A stretch of DNA of 64,000 bases. Source: Neodontobutis hainanensis. Lineage: Eukaryota; Chordata; Actinopteri; Gobiiformes; Odontobutidae. Numbering within the stretch: position 1 is the stretch's first letter; the number at the start of each line of letters is the position of its first letter. The notes under the pieces were generated by a model that was not told where the DNA came from, did not search any database, and worked only from the letters and a program-made list of their open reading frames with translations. Made by a program: the position numbers and the translations under genes. This document shows, piece by piece, positions 25,699 to 37,294 of this stretch. The stretch lies in the NCBI GenBank assembly GCA_024349245.1, contig JALDNG010000390.1, positions 112,592 through 176,591 of the forward strand, in the 5' to 3' direction.

Positions 25699-26918
25699 CA
25701 GGGATTTCCATCCATTTTCGTCAATTTTTCATTCAATTTCGTCAAAAAAATTTTTAATAATTAAAATTTATATTTAAAAAACTAAGGTTTTATGCGCAAA
25801 TAGTCTGTATATATAGTCATAGAAACCAATTTTATTTATCATTTATTACTTCGCGATTCAACGATCTTCGTACATATCGCATCATGTTTCGCCAGTATCC
25901 TGAACAATCGTCAGCTGATATTAAATTCCCGAACTCTGTTATCAAATTCATTAACACGCTTTCATTTTGTAGTGCTGCAAATTTAACAAAATGCTTCCAT
26001 TTTGCAAAACATTTCTCAATTGGGTTGAGAAAAGGTGAATAAGGAGGAAGATACAAAAGAATATGTCCATTATTAGCTATTATTTGTTGAAAAGAGGCAC
26101 TCTTATGAAATGGGACATTGTCCATTATCAAAACGACTCTATTCATATATTTTGCTGCCAATTCAACCATAAATCTCTCCATATATTGGCCCTTACACAA
26201 TGTATTATACGCAGTTAGAAGTGTTTCAAATTTTTCATCACCGATCTTGCCAATTGCAGCAACATAGAGAAACATTACGCGATCTTAATCCAGGCGAGGA
26301 GACAATTACCGGTTCTCCTTTTTTAGCGTATCCTCTACCAGCTCACATTATTGCACAAAATCACTCTTTTTCAATGAATAAAAATAGGCGATCATCTGCT
26401 TCTTCGAGTAATGCCATAAAAGCCACAGCAAATTCATATCTGAACTCAATTGTTATGGCATCATTGCGGCGTTCAGGTATTAAACTTGTTCGCTTTTGAG
26501 TATAATGGAAATTTTTTAATGTTCGACAGATTGTGGATTTCGAAATCGAAATATTAATTGTGGCTCGATTGTTTTGAATGCCTTTTAAGGTAACACGGTC
26601 ATTTTCATCAACCATGGTTTTTATTGATAAACACGTCTCTTCGTTTAACTTTGTTTCTTGGCCCACTGCGGATTCGCCAATATCCTCCAGTTGTCCGATA
26701 TAACGATATTACACTTGATACTGTTGTTCTTCTAAAATCAAAGCATTCTGCTATCTCGGATGCCGTTTTTCTTTCGTTGTATTTTACTATTATTTGATTC
26801 CGTTCTTCTGCTGTTAAATGTTTTTTGTTCATAAAATAAAAAAAGGAATCAAAATTATTAATAATAAAAATTTGACGAAATTGAATGAAAAATTGACGAA
26901 AATGGATGGAAATCCCTG
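25699..26918 (-). mobile_element. Tc1/mariner element with perfect 48-bp inverted repeats
   Basis: The first 48 bases (25,699-25,746, starting CAGGGATTTCCATCC) are the exact reverse complement of the last 48 (26,871-26,918). TA lies on both sides (25,697-25,698 and 26,919-26,920), the target duplication expected of Tc1/mariner. Each end contains two copies of TTTCGTCAA, possible transposase sites. The element is 1,220 bp and carries one minus-strand transposase. It sits inside the RT region of a Gypsy relic. Identical ends suggest fairly recent insertion even though the transposase frame is broken. Confidence 0.95.
25832..26832 (-). pseudogene. Tc1-like DD34E transposase, broken
   Basis: Read from 26,832 downwards. 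The N-terminus is a helix-turn-helix (KHLTAEERNQIIVKYNERKT, then ASEIAECF), then a C-terminal DDE domain with GYAKKGEPVIVSSPG, LIMDNVPFHKS and YSPFLNPIEKCFAKWK. The second Asp and the Glu are separated by 34 residues, so this is the DD34E class. The frame changes near 26,690 and again near 26,280, two in-frame TGAs lie near 26,350, and the first catalytic Asp motif reads IEKE rather than IDE. The protein cannot be made as it stands. Family is certain from the DDE motifs, repeats and TA duplication together. Confidence 0.9.
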
Positions 26919-26920
26919 TA

Positions 26921-27175
26921 ATTTTCTAATAATGGAATAAATCACGCAGAGGTACGGTTACTCATGTCGGCTGAAGAGAGGTTCAAGTTTTTTATAGAAG
27001 AGAGTCAAACCCTACCCCACACATTGTATCTACACTTGAACAAAGATTCCGACGTGGAGTAAACCGGTGAACGGCGAACCTTGTAAACAGAGCTTTACCA
27101 AACGACATATAATAAATTTAAATTTCCATCTTAAGATACTTTGATAGGTTTGACTCATCCTTACACAACGTAACA
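26921..27175 (+). repeat. Partial LTR, 3' end of the Gypsy relic
   Basis: Resembles the solo LTR at 34,920-35,310 over its last 230 bases or so: shared GGC-GAAGAGAGG followed by TTTTT-AG, GATAGGTTTGACT-ATC-TT, and a GTAACA end. The match is approximate (many substitutions) but co-linear. The upstream part of this LTR is missing. Confidence 0.6.
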
Positions 27176-30057
27176 AATATTAATTTACCTGTTGTTGAAT
27201 TTTACTGAAGATAACAGTTTTATGAAATTATTTTTTCGATATAACTTTTCCCATAAATTCATTCAGGAAATCTGTTGTGAATCTGCTGAATATTCCGTTT
27301 TCTTAAAATTAATTTTGATTCAAAGCATGCTGATTCGATTTTAAGAGTGTTCAATGATGTATTAGAGGTAACGAAGTTCAAGCTATGATTCAGTTTTAAG
27401 CGAATTTCAAAGAATTTTTATTTGACAATAAAAGTGTAATTCATCACTGTGTGTGATTTTCCGTGTCTCTCTTTCATAAAAAATATGAAAGTGGCATCTG
27501 ATGCGTTTTATACGATTTTCATAAAAATATTGTCGGGTGAAAGATTAATCAGCAAAACCAAATACCCAACTTCATTTTCAATATCTCTTTGTCATAGTTT
27601 TTCTATTTGTTTGAAATAAATTACATATATTTGACAGAACTTACTACTTCTAGCTTATTTTGCAAGCTTTTCCTCATAATACGTCTTAAGACGTGATCTA
27701 AATCGCAAACTTTGTTTTTAAGAATTTTTAATCAACTTCTTATTTAGATATTTTGTCCTATTGTGATTGATTATTAATCTATTTGCAAAGAATATGAATT
27801 AATTTATTTCATGGCAAGTTTCAAAAAATAATATTTATTTTATATAATTTTCACTTATCTGAATAACTTATTATTTTCACTAAATTATTGCATTCTTTCC
27901 ACTTCTTTTTTTCAGACTAAACCTAAACGAAAAAAGCTATCTTATCATCAGTTGAATTAACATTCAAAATTTCAAATCTTTCTCTTTCATAATAAGTGCA
28001 GCGAACGGGATTTTTTTAAAAACATCTGTGATAAAACTCCCGGGGTTGTTTTTAAGAAGATGCTTCCTTTAATCAATAAATTTCTGTTATTGTAATACCT
28101 TAAATTGTATATTCAGTAATTTACGCATATTTCTTCTAATTTTTTGATGTATTTAAATCTAAAACCTTACAATAATAACTTTGATTATGTCTGATCAACG
28201 CTTATTTTCAGTAAAAACAGCTGATAATTTTTGAAAAATTAAAAAGTGGTTTGTGAGAATTTAAGACTGAGACACAATACAATGTTGAAATCAGATTTTG
28301 GAGAGATATGGGTGGCATTTCAATAGATTTGATTAAATATTTTGCGCAAGTGTATTCACCACAAATATATCAAAATTAATAGGTTAATTATTTGTGCAAC
28401 TTTAATCCTTTGATCTTAAAAATTAACTGTTCTTGGCAGCTTTCTAACGTTATCAAAAGGAATTTGCAAAAATAGTATATTCTCTTGAAATAAATTGAAC
28501 AAAATATTCAGAGAAAAACAAGCAATATGAGAATAGAGAGCAATACCTTTGCAAAAATTATCATTTGTGATGTGTTTATAAATTGAAAATAGTATATTCG
28601 AAAGATTTAAAATACATGAAATTATTCATATGCAGATTGAAAATGAAAAAGATCCACATGAACTGACTGGTTCGTGGCAATATTTAATTTATAATTGAGT
28701 GAAAATATAGTTCTAAGACACCTATTTGTGAAATAATATCGTGAAGACTGTTTTTAGATTAGTAATTAAAAAACAGTTGTTAGTTAGTCTAGATTTTTAA
28801 CGGAATCTATATTTTTATACACGTTTACATAATCTATGGGAAAGTGCAAATGGAATAGTGTGATTGTAAAATCAAATATTTAGGAAGTCGATTAAACAAA
28901 GCTCAATTATTTTTTTGGGAATGATTGAGAAACTTCATATGTGAAAAAAAATCTTTTAAAATGGATGAGTAAAAAGTAAAATTTATAATTGATACTGATT
29001 TAAATTTGGCATGTCACATAAATAAAAACAGTCACCAAATTGGACAGCGTCGTGGTTTAATTGTTAAAAAGAACTTCGCAAGTCTCTAAAACGATTAAAT
29101 TCACACACTAAACAATGTAATGATGTGGTTATTAAAATGCAGAATCCTCAATTGCTATGGATTACTAATTTATATATATATATCTATATCTGACGTGGTT
29201 TGGATAAATTTATAAGGATGTCTTCAAGAGTTTAATAAATAAAATAAACACCAGATACTCCTGACTATGTGTTAAGAGAACAGTCCCTAACCACACTCGT
29301 ATGAACAGAGCTAGTTTAAAATTTCGTATATCACTTATTTTAAATTACAATGAATTTTTATTTAAAATGTAGCTTAATTAAGTAAAAATACAAGCTTAAA
29401 AATTCATTTTTAAAAACCACATTTTGCGCATCCTCACATGAAACTGATGAATCTGAAACTAGAAGAAATGGAATTATAAAGAATCAGAAATGTATCTAAC
29501 TCATTCAACACTTGACTGCTAAAATAAAAATTTGTTTGATCTAAAAAGTATAATTTATTAGAAAATGCACTATTAGTTACTTGAATCTAATACTACGATA
29601 TTTGGCCAAAATGTCGTCCATTATAAAGATTTTATGATAAACCAGCCATTTACGAAATAATACTTCAAAGAACAAATTAAAAAAGAACCTAATTACGAGT
29701 AAACTGCATCAAATGCCCCGATAAATTTATCTGGTGGATAAATTTAACAGTATGAAAAATAGAAAATGTCTAAAAGATTAAGAGGCGGTCAAATTTCTTT
29801 TAACTATAAGTTTACCTTGTCATATAGTGCATACGTGGCATGATTGAGTATGAGGAATTTATTAACATAGAAGAACGCCATCAATCTTAATCTTGAAAAA
29901 CCTCATAGTAAATAAATTTATTAGTTACGACTCGAAGTCCATATAAATAATTAATTGTTTTATATTTGAAGCTGTTTTTATAATAGCTTCTTTGTATTTT
30001 ATTCATGTTTAAATAATTTAACCTTTAAGTGGATATATTAAAACAGAAAGAATAATC
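27176..30057. other. AT-rich intergenic DNA
   Basis: No supported gene, repeat or transposon end. A TATATATATATCTATATC simple-sequence tract lies near 29,172-29,189. Confidence 0.4.
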
Positions 30058-31080
30058 ATGCGCAATTACGAGCATGCACTTTTATTAATGGAGTTTTTAA
30101 GGCTAATGTATGTAAATTTGGTCTTCTTAGCAATAATTTATCAATCAACGGTTCTTTCTAAAAGATACGGTGACGATAATCAGCAAACAACAGGGTATGA
30201 ATTTCAACCTAATTTTCAGTCATATCAATACGACACAGTCTCGAACACGTTATCCAAATACTTTTCACAAAAAAAACACATGGAAAAACTTTCTATTCTA
30301 AAAAGTTAAAAACAGGTGGGGAAAGCAATTATCGTTCTAATTCACAAGAGTTCATTCTGATTCTAAGACATACTATCGGTACTCGTTCTCCTCATGCAGA
30401 ATCTCAATAAAAGTACGTGGGAGCTCATAAGAATCGTGTGCGTTCACTTCTTGTTTATAATCCCTCTTTATACGGTTTTTATTCAATAAAGAGTTATCTT
30501 TTAAAAACGACCTTCCTTGTCAAAGTATTCCTTACATAATACAATTTGACACAATTATAAAATTAGAAGCAATACCTGAAGAATATCATAGAAATTTAAA
30601 GAGATCGAAAGCAGAAACAAATTGTTGCGAAAATTCAGTTTCCGAAATCTCACGATGATCATAATTATGTTATGATTGAATTAAGTTCAAACAAAAATGA
30701 AATTCGTCATTTTATGATTTGGCGTCAAAGTAAATTTCCAACCGACAGGATGATTAACAAATTTTATCCATGAAGAATTTTCATAAATTTTAAACATCTA
30801 ATTACTGATGAACAAGAAATTAGATTTTTAGATAAGCTTATAAAGAAGCTGAGTCTTTTATCTCATTTTGACACCTTTTATCCTCAGAAATATCAAAGAA
30901 TTACAGAAGGTCTACATGAATTGTGATTTGACAACTTTCGAGAATTTGAAGAAGCGACGCAATATCTCAAAGGCAAATATCACGTTTTAACTGAGATAGA
31001 GCGAAATGTTGTAATTTCGGAGTGTTGTTCTTGAGATCACGTCAAATATCAGCAATAAAACGTTTTCGGAATATATCAAT
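30058..31080 (+). pseudogene. Decayed paralogue of the 6.65-kb secreted protein
   Basis: Starts with ATG and a hydrophobic segment near residues 10-30 (YVNLVFLAIIYQSTVLS) like a signal peptide. After about 80 codons the frame shifts within or near an A8 run at about 30,270. The homologous core lies at about 30,690-30,960 (HFMIWRQS, MINKF, IFINF, TDEQEIRFL, KKLSLLSHFDTF). Aligned by eye with the intact copy it shares about 26 of 59 positions. TGA interrupts the core at two points, one where the intact copy has Glu. Neither is removed by a short intron, so this is a pseudogene. Keeping both signal peptide and core in two places supports a real gene family. Confidence 0.7.
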
Positions 31081-32430
31081 GATAAAAAATAGATGTGCAA
31101 ATCCATCTTTTCAGAAAACACAAAGACCTGTGTCAAGTATTGAGTAACAATCGATCTTTTGCGTATACAAGAATATTAAGAGTTTAACCAAGCTATGGGA
31201 ATTGTATTTTCATCTATGGCTTTAGAAAAGAGTTAAAAATCAAATATCTGCAGGCCACAATGAAGTTTGTGCGATTAAGAGTAAAGCCATATTAATTCGT
31301 TTGTTATCGGTTAAAATATATAAATTATTCACATTCGTTATTTTGAATACTTTTTACATTTCCATGTTTTTGTGATTCAAAATGTATTCGTCGAATAAAT
31401 CATTAAAATGAAAAAAGGATGATTCATGTTTTTACTAATCTGAATTCTAACGTCCACGAATTTAAATTTTGAGCTTTTTCGTGTAACATATAAGTTTTGT
31501 TTTTGGTTAAGAAGTTAGCTACTTTTGAACTAAATTTATTTTACAACGATCTATGTTTTCGCATAAACCGAATGAGATGTTAAACTGCGCTATTTTTCTT
31601 TTTATTGACAAAATACGCAATCACCAACATGAATTTAATTCTAATATTTCCATCATACTTCACAATTAATTTGTTTTAAAGATAAATAGTTGTTGAATAT
31701 TTAACATATATTCTTAATTATTCACTCATTTTGGAACAATGTCATGTGTCCTTTTTTACATGTTACAGATATTTGCAACTTGTCTTTTTTAACATTCAAA
31801 AAAACGATAATTAATTGTCCATTTATCTCACTTTACTCAATACACGTTCATTTTATGCTATTAAAAAATTCCAAAGCATTTTGGTTTTTATATAAAACAC
31901 CGTATGATAACAATGGATGGTTTTCTTAAATAAAAATGTTTAAAAGTTTTTTTTCAGTTTTCAAAAAATATCACTCACATGATGTTGAGAAAGATTTTGG
32001 AAGACTTTGAAATGAGTGTGTTAATATAAGTTGTGAGGGTGCGCTGAATATTTGAGATATTTGCATTTTTGTGAGAATACCTACAAGAAACAAACTTTTT
32101 AAGTTTAATCGTAGCTATTTGAATGTTTTAAGTATCTTCTTCAATCAAAATTTATTTATACCATGGAAGTAATGGCCTATTATTATTTCTAACATGTCCT
32201 GAGAACGGGTTTGTCTCGTGGAGGGAAATATTATTTTAACCATGACCAAGGATCAAATATTTTGTCATTTTATCCTCACAAAAACATTTATTCCAATTTC
32301 GATTTTTATTGATTACATAATCGTGTATATGTTTCAAAAATCTTAAATTTTAAACAAGTTGAAAAAAATCTAATGGTAGATTTTGTTAATAAAAAAGTTA
32401 AATTTTTTAAGATTCATTAACCTGCTAATA
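31081..32430. other. AT-rich spacer
   Basis: No gene supported. The ORF at 31,744-31,929 (+) is short and of chance-like composition. Confidence 0.35.
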
Positions 32431-32579
32431 TAGTAGAACACCTCTATAATGTCAATTATCAATACCCAAACTTTTTTTTATCCCAAATGAATTTTTCCTT
32501 TTAAAAACCGTGGAAAATAAAATGTTTTAATCTGTTAAGTTAAAAAATACTGATAAAATACATTAAACAAATTTCAAAA

Positions 32580-33754
32580 TGCACCCACAGGAATCGACAA
32601 AATGCAAGCTGAGGCTTTTAGAGAAAACGAAAATTCAAGATTTGTTGACAGGACGCTATCTTAGTAAGTCAGAAAATATTTTCAAACCATCACCTACAGC
32701 TATAAATGGAATTATAAGATAAATAAAAGCCATTGAAGACGCATTAGCTGGCGAAAGTTGACCAAAACTGGCAAGAATTCAGAACACAATACGAGTCTCT
32801 CGACAAATCTGTTTTAATATGGTTCAAACAGACAAGGAAAAGATAATTTTCCAACTAATAATGGATGGGTTGAAATTTTTTCGAAAAGATCCTCCATATC
32901 ATTAATAAACATTCAAGGCGAGGACATTTCGATGCAAATAGTTGAATTTGAAAAGAAGCGGGAAGATGTAATAGAGGAATCTACTGAGAATTATAACTCT
33001 TTCAACGTTTTTAATGTTATACACAGGCCTTTTTGGCAGTTATTACCTAAAGATACCGTAGGATGAAAGGGAGAACACGGCACTGATGTTTAACAAAGTA
33101 AAGATAAGGTCACAGTCCTTGTTAGTTACAATTTGACTGGCACTGAAAAAAAACAACCCATGTCCGATGTTTTATACAGCTAATACAAAGGCTTCTTGGG
33201 AAACGAATATATTTCGAGAGATGGTTAGGGGATTGGGATATAAGACTTCAAGAAACTGGTTCATTATTTTATTGTTTGTTGATTATTTTACCCTCATCCA
33301 TTAAATCTAAAATTTGAAAATAAATCATTGAATATTTTTCAACCGAGTACTACAGTTGAAGCACAAGAGATCAAGGCGTTGTCCAAAATTTGAAAGTAAA
33401 TGTCAAATTAGTTGATTATGGAAGCTCATTTAAAATTAATATTTTTGATAAACTGAAAATTCTCCATCAAGCATGGAGCGATGTTACCTCAGAAACAATC
33501 AGAGTATTTTTCGGCAAGTTCACATTCATTATTATCACATATATCGTTTTGAACCGAAAGTAGTTGATAAGGAAATTATTTCAATTTGGCAGGTTTTGAA
33601 GAATTTAAATGAAATCAAGCAGGATGTTGTTTTTGATGATTTTGTTGCTCTCGATCAACAACTAAATACGAGAGGTGTAATGACTTTAGAAGATATCGTA
33701 GAATATTTATTTAAACTACTTGATAATGAAATTGAAAGTGATGAAAAAAATTAA
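32580..33754 (+). pseudogene. Tigger/pogo (CENP-B/jerky-like) transposase relic
   Basis: Family landmarks appear in order: N-terminal helix-turn-helix region (LRLLEKTKIQDLLTGRYLS), the CENP-B-type second domain (NGWVEIFSKRSSIS and following), the start of the DDE domain (NSFNVFNVIHRPFWQLLPKD, then SKDKVTVLVSYNLTGTEKKQ), and near the C-terminus DQGVVQNLKV and AWSDVTSETIRVFFGKF. The usual first catalytic Asp (NADETGLFW in the family) is changed to VIHRPFW. Several stops and frameshifts make it non-functional. The open frame at 33,473-33,754 belongs to its C-terminal part. Confidence 0.8.
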
Positions 33755-34218
33755 CCAACAATTACTTTAAGTGCAAAGGAATTTAAATCTTTTGATCATT
33801 TTGTTTTTCAATACCATGAGTGATTCCCACGCATTAAAACTATGCCATAACCTTGATGATACTATTGCAAGGTTAAGTTCAATAAAATAAGACAATCTTA
33901 TTTAGTTGAATATAACATGACAAAATGAAAGTTTATTTGATGATTTTATTTTTTAAATACTTGCTAGCTATCGTTACCATGTATGGGACTTTATCTGCCT
34001 TTTAACATAATGTATTTCCGCTACGGTAGCAAGATGCTAAAAATTGAAGATAGCTCTTGTTCTACCTTTTCTCTTCTCTTTCCATTTGAATTAATGTTAT
34101 TTCTTTTTTAAAAGTGCTCTTTATTTTTTTAGGATAAATACCATTCTTGTAATTCATACTTATAATCGTTCGGGATTTTTTTCAATTGTTCCTTAAATTA
34201 ATGATACAGCTCTGAGTA

Positions 34219-34287
34219 CAGTCGGACCTCACTATAGCGCGGCTTTTGCCCTGCCTCATTTTTGGATATTATAGAGAAGTTCGACTG
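34219..34287. mobile_element. 69-bp miniature Tigger-type inverted-repeat element
   Basis: CAGTCGGACCTCACTATAGC at 34,219 and the reverse complement of CAGTCGAACTTCTCTATAAT ending at 34,287 form an inverted pair only 69 bp apart. TA lies immediately to the left (34,217-34,218) and TT to the right. It is either a tiny internally deleted Tigger derivative, or the true 3' end of the 32.4-kb element with a second terminus inserted next to it. Confidence 0.6.
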
Positions 34288-34919
34288 TTGTTTGATGTTA
34301 ATTGGTAAAAAATTCTGAAGGAATATTTTTATATTTAATGCTATGGAATAAATCAATCATAGATTTCATTCAGAGAATTTAAATAAGGCAGAAGCATGTC
34401 AAGGGTAGAAGAAGAAATTTAAAAAGGTAATCAGATGTTGTTTTCTCGTGTTTGCGGCCATTGAAATCTTTGACAAATACCTCGATTCATTTATTTGAAA
34501 TCAAAATTAATTTGATGCTTCACATGCGTCTTACGTCAATTATTTTTATTTTCGCTGGTTTTATATTGTTTTGAAAATCTGTTGCTCTTTTCACTTTCTA
34601 ACAATAAAGTACTTTCAATGTGAATCTTCTCTTTTTGATGTTGAAAAACCCTATCAATTCAGAAATATCACGTTTCAAAATATTCAAATTCAATTCTGAA
34701 ATTAAGTGTTACAAATAAATTTGGAAATTTTTCGTATCAAAAATTTTTTCTTAAAAATACGATTCTCATTAAATTTCATATCAGAATCTGAAAAAGGGCT
34801 TCTGAGACAATCGCCGTATTTCAAATCCATAATTAAAAAATCAGTCTATCTTAAGAGTTTTGAAAATATAGCGTCAAAATGATCAAAAACTCTTATCTCT
34901 CTCAATGAATAACAGTTAA

Positions 34920-35310
34920 TGTTGTATAGTAAAACTAAACACTTGATTGAGTGGAATTACAAAACGTTCGAGAAGTGGTGAGCGTATTTACAGTTTCAGG
35001 TTCGTTGGGACGGGTTAATAAGAGCCATTCATCGTGGTTTTAACGAAAAGAAAAGAGATGGTGGTACTTCCAAAAGAACTTATAACTCAGAGATACCGTC
35101 GCCCTCGTTGGCCGAAGAGAGGCTGAGGCTTTTTGCAGGCTCGATTCTTACTCTCCTTGGTACAAAGAAGACATCAGTAGTCGTCTGTACGTGAGTGTAA
35201 AATGACAAAACCTTGTAATTACAGTTACACTAAAGAGCAGACACACTCTAACATCCTTCAAAAACGCCCGGATAGGTTTGACTGATCTTTGTTATCAAAA
35301 AAATGTAACA
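34920..35310 (+). mobile_element. Solo LTR, 391 bp, TTAA target duplication
   Basis: Begins TGTTGTATAG and ends AATGTAACA (TG...CA with a short inverted terminus). TTAA directly precedes it (34,916-34,919) and directly follows it (35,311-35,314), a 4-bp target-site duplication. Its 3' part resembles the LTR remnant at 26,921-27,175. With no internal region between target duplications, it is best explained by recombination between the two LTRs of an inserted element. It is richer in G/C than its surroundings. Confidence 0.85.
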
Positions 35311-35314
35311 TTAA

Positions 35315-36907
35315 AAAGTTACCTTTTAGCTACATTGTTAAAAATTTTAAATTTACTGATTCACGAAAAAAACTTTGCGTTAGAACCTTGTCGATTTGAA
35401 TTTTCAATTTTGACATTTTAACCGGTGTCATGTATTTGAATTGTAAATCTGAAATGTGTAAAATTGACTGGAATTTTAACTCAGGCAAGATTTTCTATAC
35501 TTATATCAAATTATAAAAATTTTCATGTGAGTTGATACTTTTACTTTTTTCAGATTATTTGAAAATTGTATTTATATTGATTTCGGCTGTTTTGAAGAAA
35601 TATTTGACCGTTAAGTTTCGTCAACGTTTGCTAATCCTAAAATTGATTCTCATGTCAAAAAATGAACAGATAACAGTTATCTTTTTTAAGTTAAATATGA
35701 ACTCTATGGAAAGAAAACTATCAGTATCGAGTTAAAGGTTCCTAAAGATTAACATGTCTTGGTTTGTAACATGTTTAAAATAAAATATTTAACATAGACG
35801 AGTCAAAACTTCTTAAATTATATAATCACAACTGGATTGGTTTTAGAAACTAATAATTTTTGCCCCAACCAAAAGTGATAAAATACAAAGATTTCATCAA
35901 AATACATAATAATATGAGCAAGTTATGTAATTCTATCCTAAGAGCGAAACCCTTTCGGATACTTGTAACGTGGTTTTAAAGGCTACTGGGCTTTATTTCT
36001 GAAAGATACGATTTAAAATCTTTGTTTTATTTCAGATTTGGTGGATTCTCATAAAATAATGCTCTCCTCTCGTTCTTTGCAAAGCTTACTCAGGTTACTT
36101 TTGTGACATATAAATTTGGATGGTAGGTTAACACTTGTACGACAAATAAATCATGGCGAAAATAATCGTACGCATGGCATATAGCACAGAAACCAGTGAA
36201 ATCCACTTCTTCAAGCTATACTTCAATCTTAATTTGAAATCCTCAAAGATATATTACAAGTAGTTCTTCATGCGAAAGCATATTTTTCAGGATTGTACCA
36301 AATATTATCGAATTATTTCATGTTGATGCAAAATGAAATTTATATATTTTAAATACGACATTAAAATGGAGCATGTAAAAAAGTCAAATTTTACAACGCG
36401 TTGAAAAATCTTTACATTTTATGCTTCGTTTTGAAAGAATATCAAAATCTGATTTATGAAATTTTTGAGAATCAAGGATATGATTTTTACGCAATTAGAT
36501 GGCACTTTTCTTCAAACACAATATCCTATAGAACTACTTTGAAATATATTTATTTTTCCTTTTATGTAGTGTTTTCTTGTTAAAGTTTTTCTGATATTTT
36601 AATTTTCAAAATTGCATAATATTGAAAATTTCATGTTGCTTTAAAAATTTTACGAGGATGGTGAAAAAGAATGAATCGGGTTAAGGATTAAAATTTTACA
36701 AAAAATTAAATAAAATTAATATTGAACCATATCAGAGAATTTAATCAGTATAAAAGGCAATATAAACAATTATTTCTTCTTCTATTCTTACTTTGAGTGA
36801 AAATCGTGACGTGGGTTATTCAAAAAATAGATGGACTCTTTTCGATAGAAACATACTGATGTTAAGTTGAAGTTTTTGCCCTAAAAGAGAACATAACTTC
36901 AACGAAA
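35315..36907. other. AT-rich spacer
   Basis: No supported gene. Two short ORFs (35,532-35,735 and 36,401-36,583, +) have chance-like composition. Confidence 0.35.
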
Positions 36908-37294
36908 ATGGCGTCTTTCGCGGACTTCTATGAGATTGAAAACCGGTAACAATTAACGGTGTGATATAAAAGATCTTTTTCAAGGTAACAACAAGCAGGT
37001 TATTTTCAAAATAGTTTAAATGTAAAAACCTACTCTTTCGGAAAATTAGAAACGATTATTTGTCAAAATGCGAGAAAATAAGGAAAATTCTCTCAATGTT
37101 GTATGAATCGAGTCTTTTTTAAGATCTACCTTACCACGATGTCCTTCCATGAAAATTCCTCTTGTTCTAATGCTAAAAATTCCATTGACCTCAGACGTGA
37201 TTTTGAATTCGCTCAAAATATTGAACAAGTTTTATTCGACTTTTCACGAAAAGTTGGCACGCTAACTTTTTTGCGTGATTATTTTAAAAGTTAA
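36908..37294 (+). CDS. Small five-exon gene, about 92 residues, unknown product
   Basis: ATG at 36,908 opens MASFADFYEIENR. Removing four GT-AG introns (36,946-36,972, 36,985-37,014, 37,022-37,049 and 37,101-37,123; 27, 30, 28 and 23 nt) gives one frame of 279 nt. It passes through KMRENKENSLNV, SIDLRRDFEFAQNIEQVLF and FSRKVGTLTFLRDYFKS to TAA at 37,294. The last exon (171 nt) is the longest. The 7-nt third exon is suspicious, but skipping it breaks the frame. The product looks soluble and helical and I do not recognise it. The 60-codon ORF on the opposite strand is probably a shadow, although that strand also looks weakly coding. Confidence 0.5.

Larger units (their letters stand above)
24030..27175 (+). 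mobile_element. Decayed Gypsy-type LTR retroelement, split by a Tc1 insertion
   Basis: Order of remains: gag-like tract about 24,120-24,700 ending in a zinc knuckle (CFGCGRRGH, with Tyr in place of the last Cys); aspartic protease near 24,815 (IIDTDSDISLV for the usual DTGS); RT start near 25,555-25,615 (NGSWVLSTFDLSSGYW, matching the F-DL-SGYW motif); then YEF-TMPFEL just before 25,697. There a Tc1 element interrupts it. Beyond the Tc1 the sequence is no longer RT but resembles the end of an LTR also seen at 34,920-35,310, so most of pol is deleted. Stops of all three kinds and frameshifts pervade it. No intact 5' LTR was found. Right border near 27,175 (CGTAACA). Confidence 0.75.
32431..34287 (+). 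mobile_element. Tigger/pogo DNA transposon relic with both ends
   Basis: The left end (TAGTAGAACACCTCTATAAT) and the right end read inward (CAGTCGAACTTCTCTATAAT) match at most positions and resemble pogo/Tigger terminal repeats. TA precedes the left end at 32,429-32,430. TT follows the right end, one change from TA. Length is about 1.86 kb. The transposase relic lies inside. A second, internal terminus-like sequence at 34,219 is described separately. Confidence 0.75.

Noticed and set aside
26200..26499. 99-codon + strand ORF
   Set aside because: Antisense to the Tc1 transposase.
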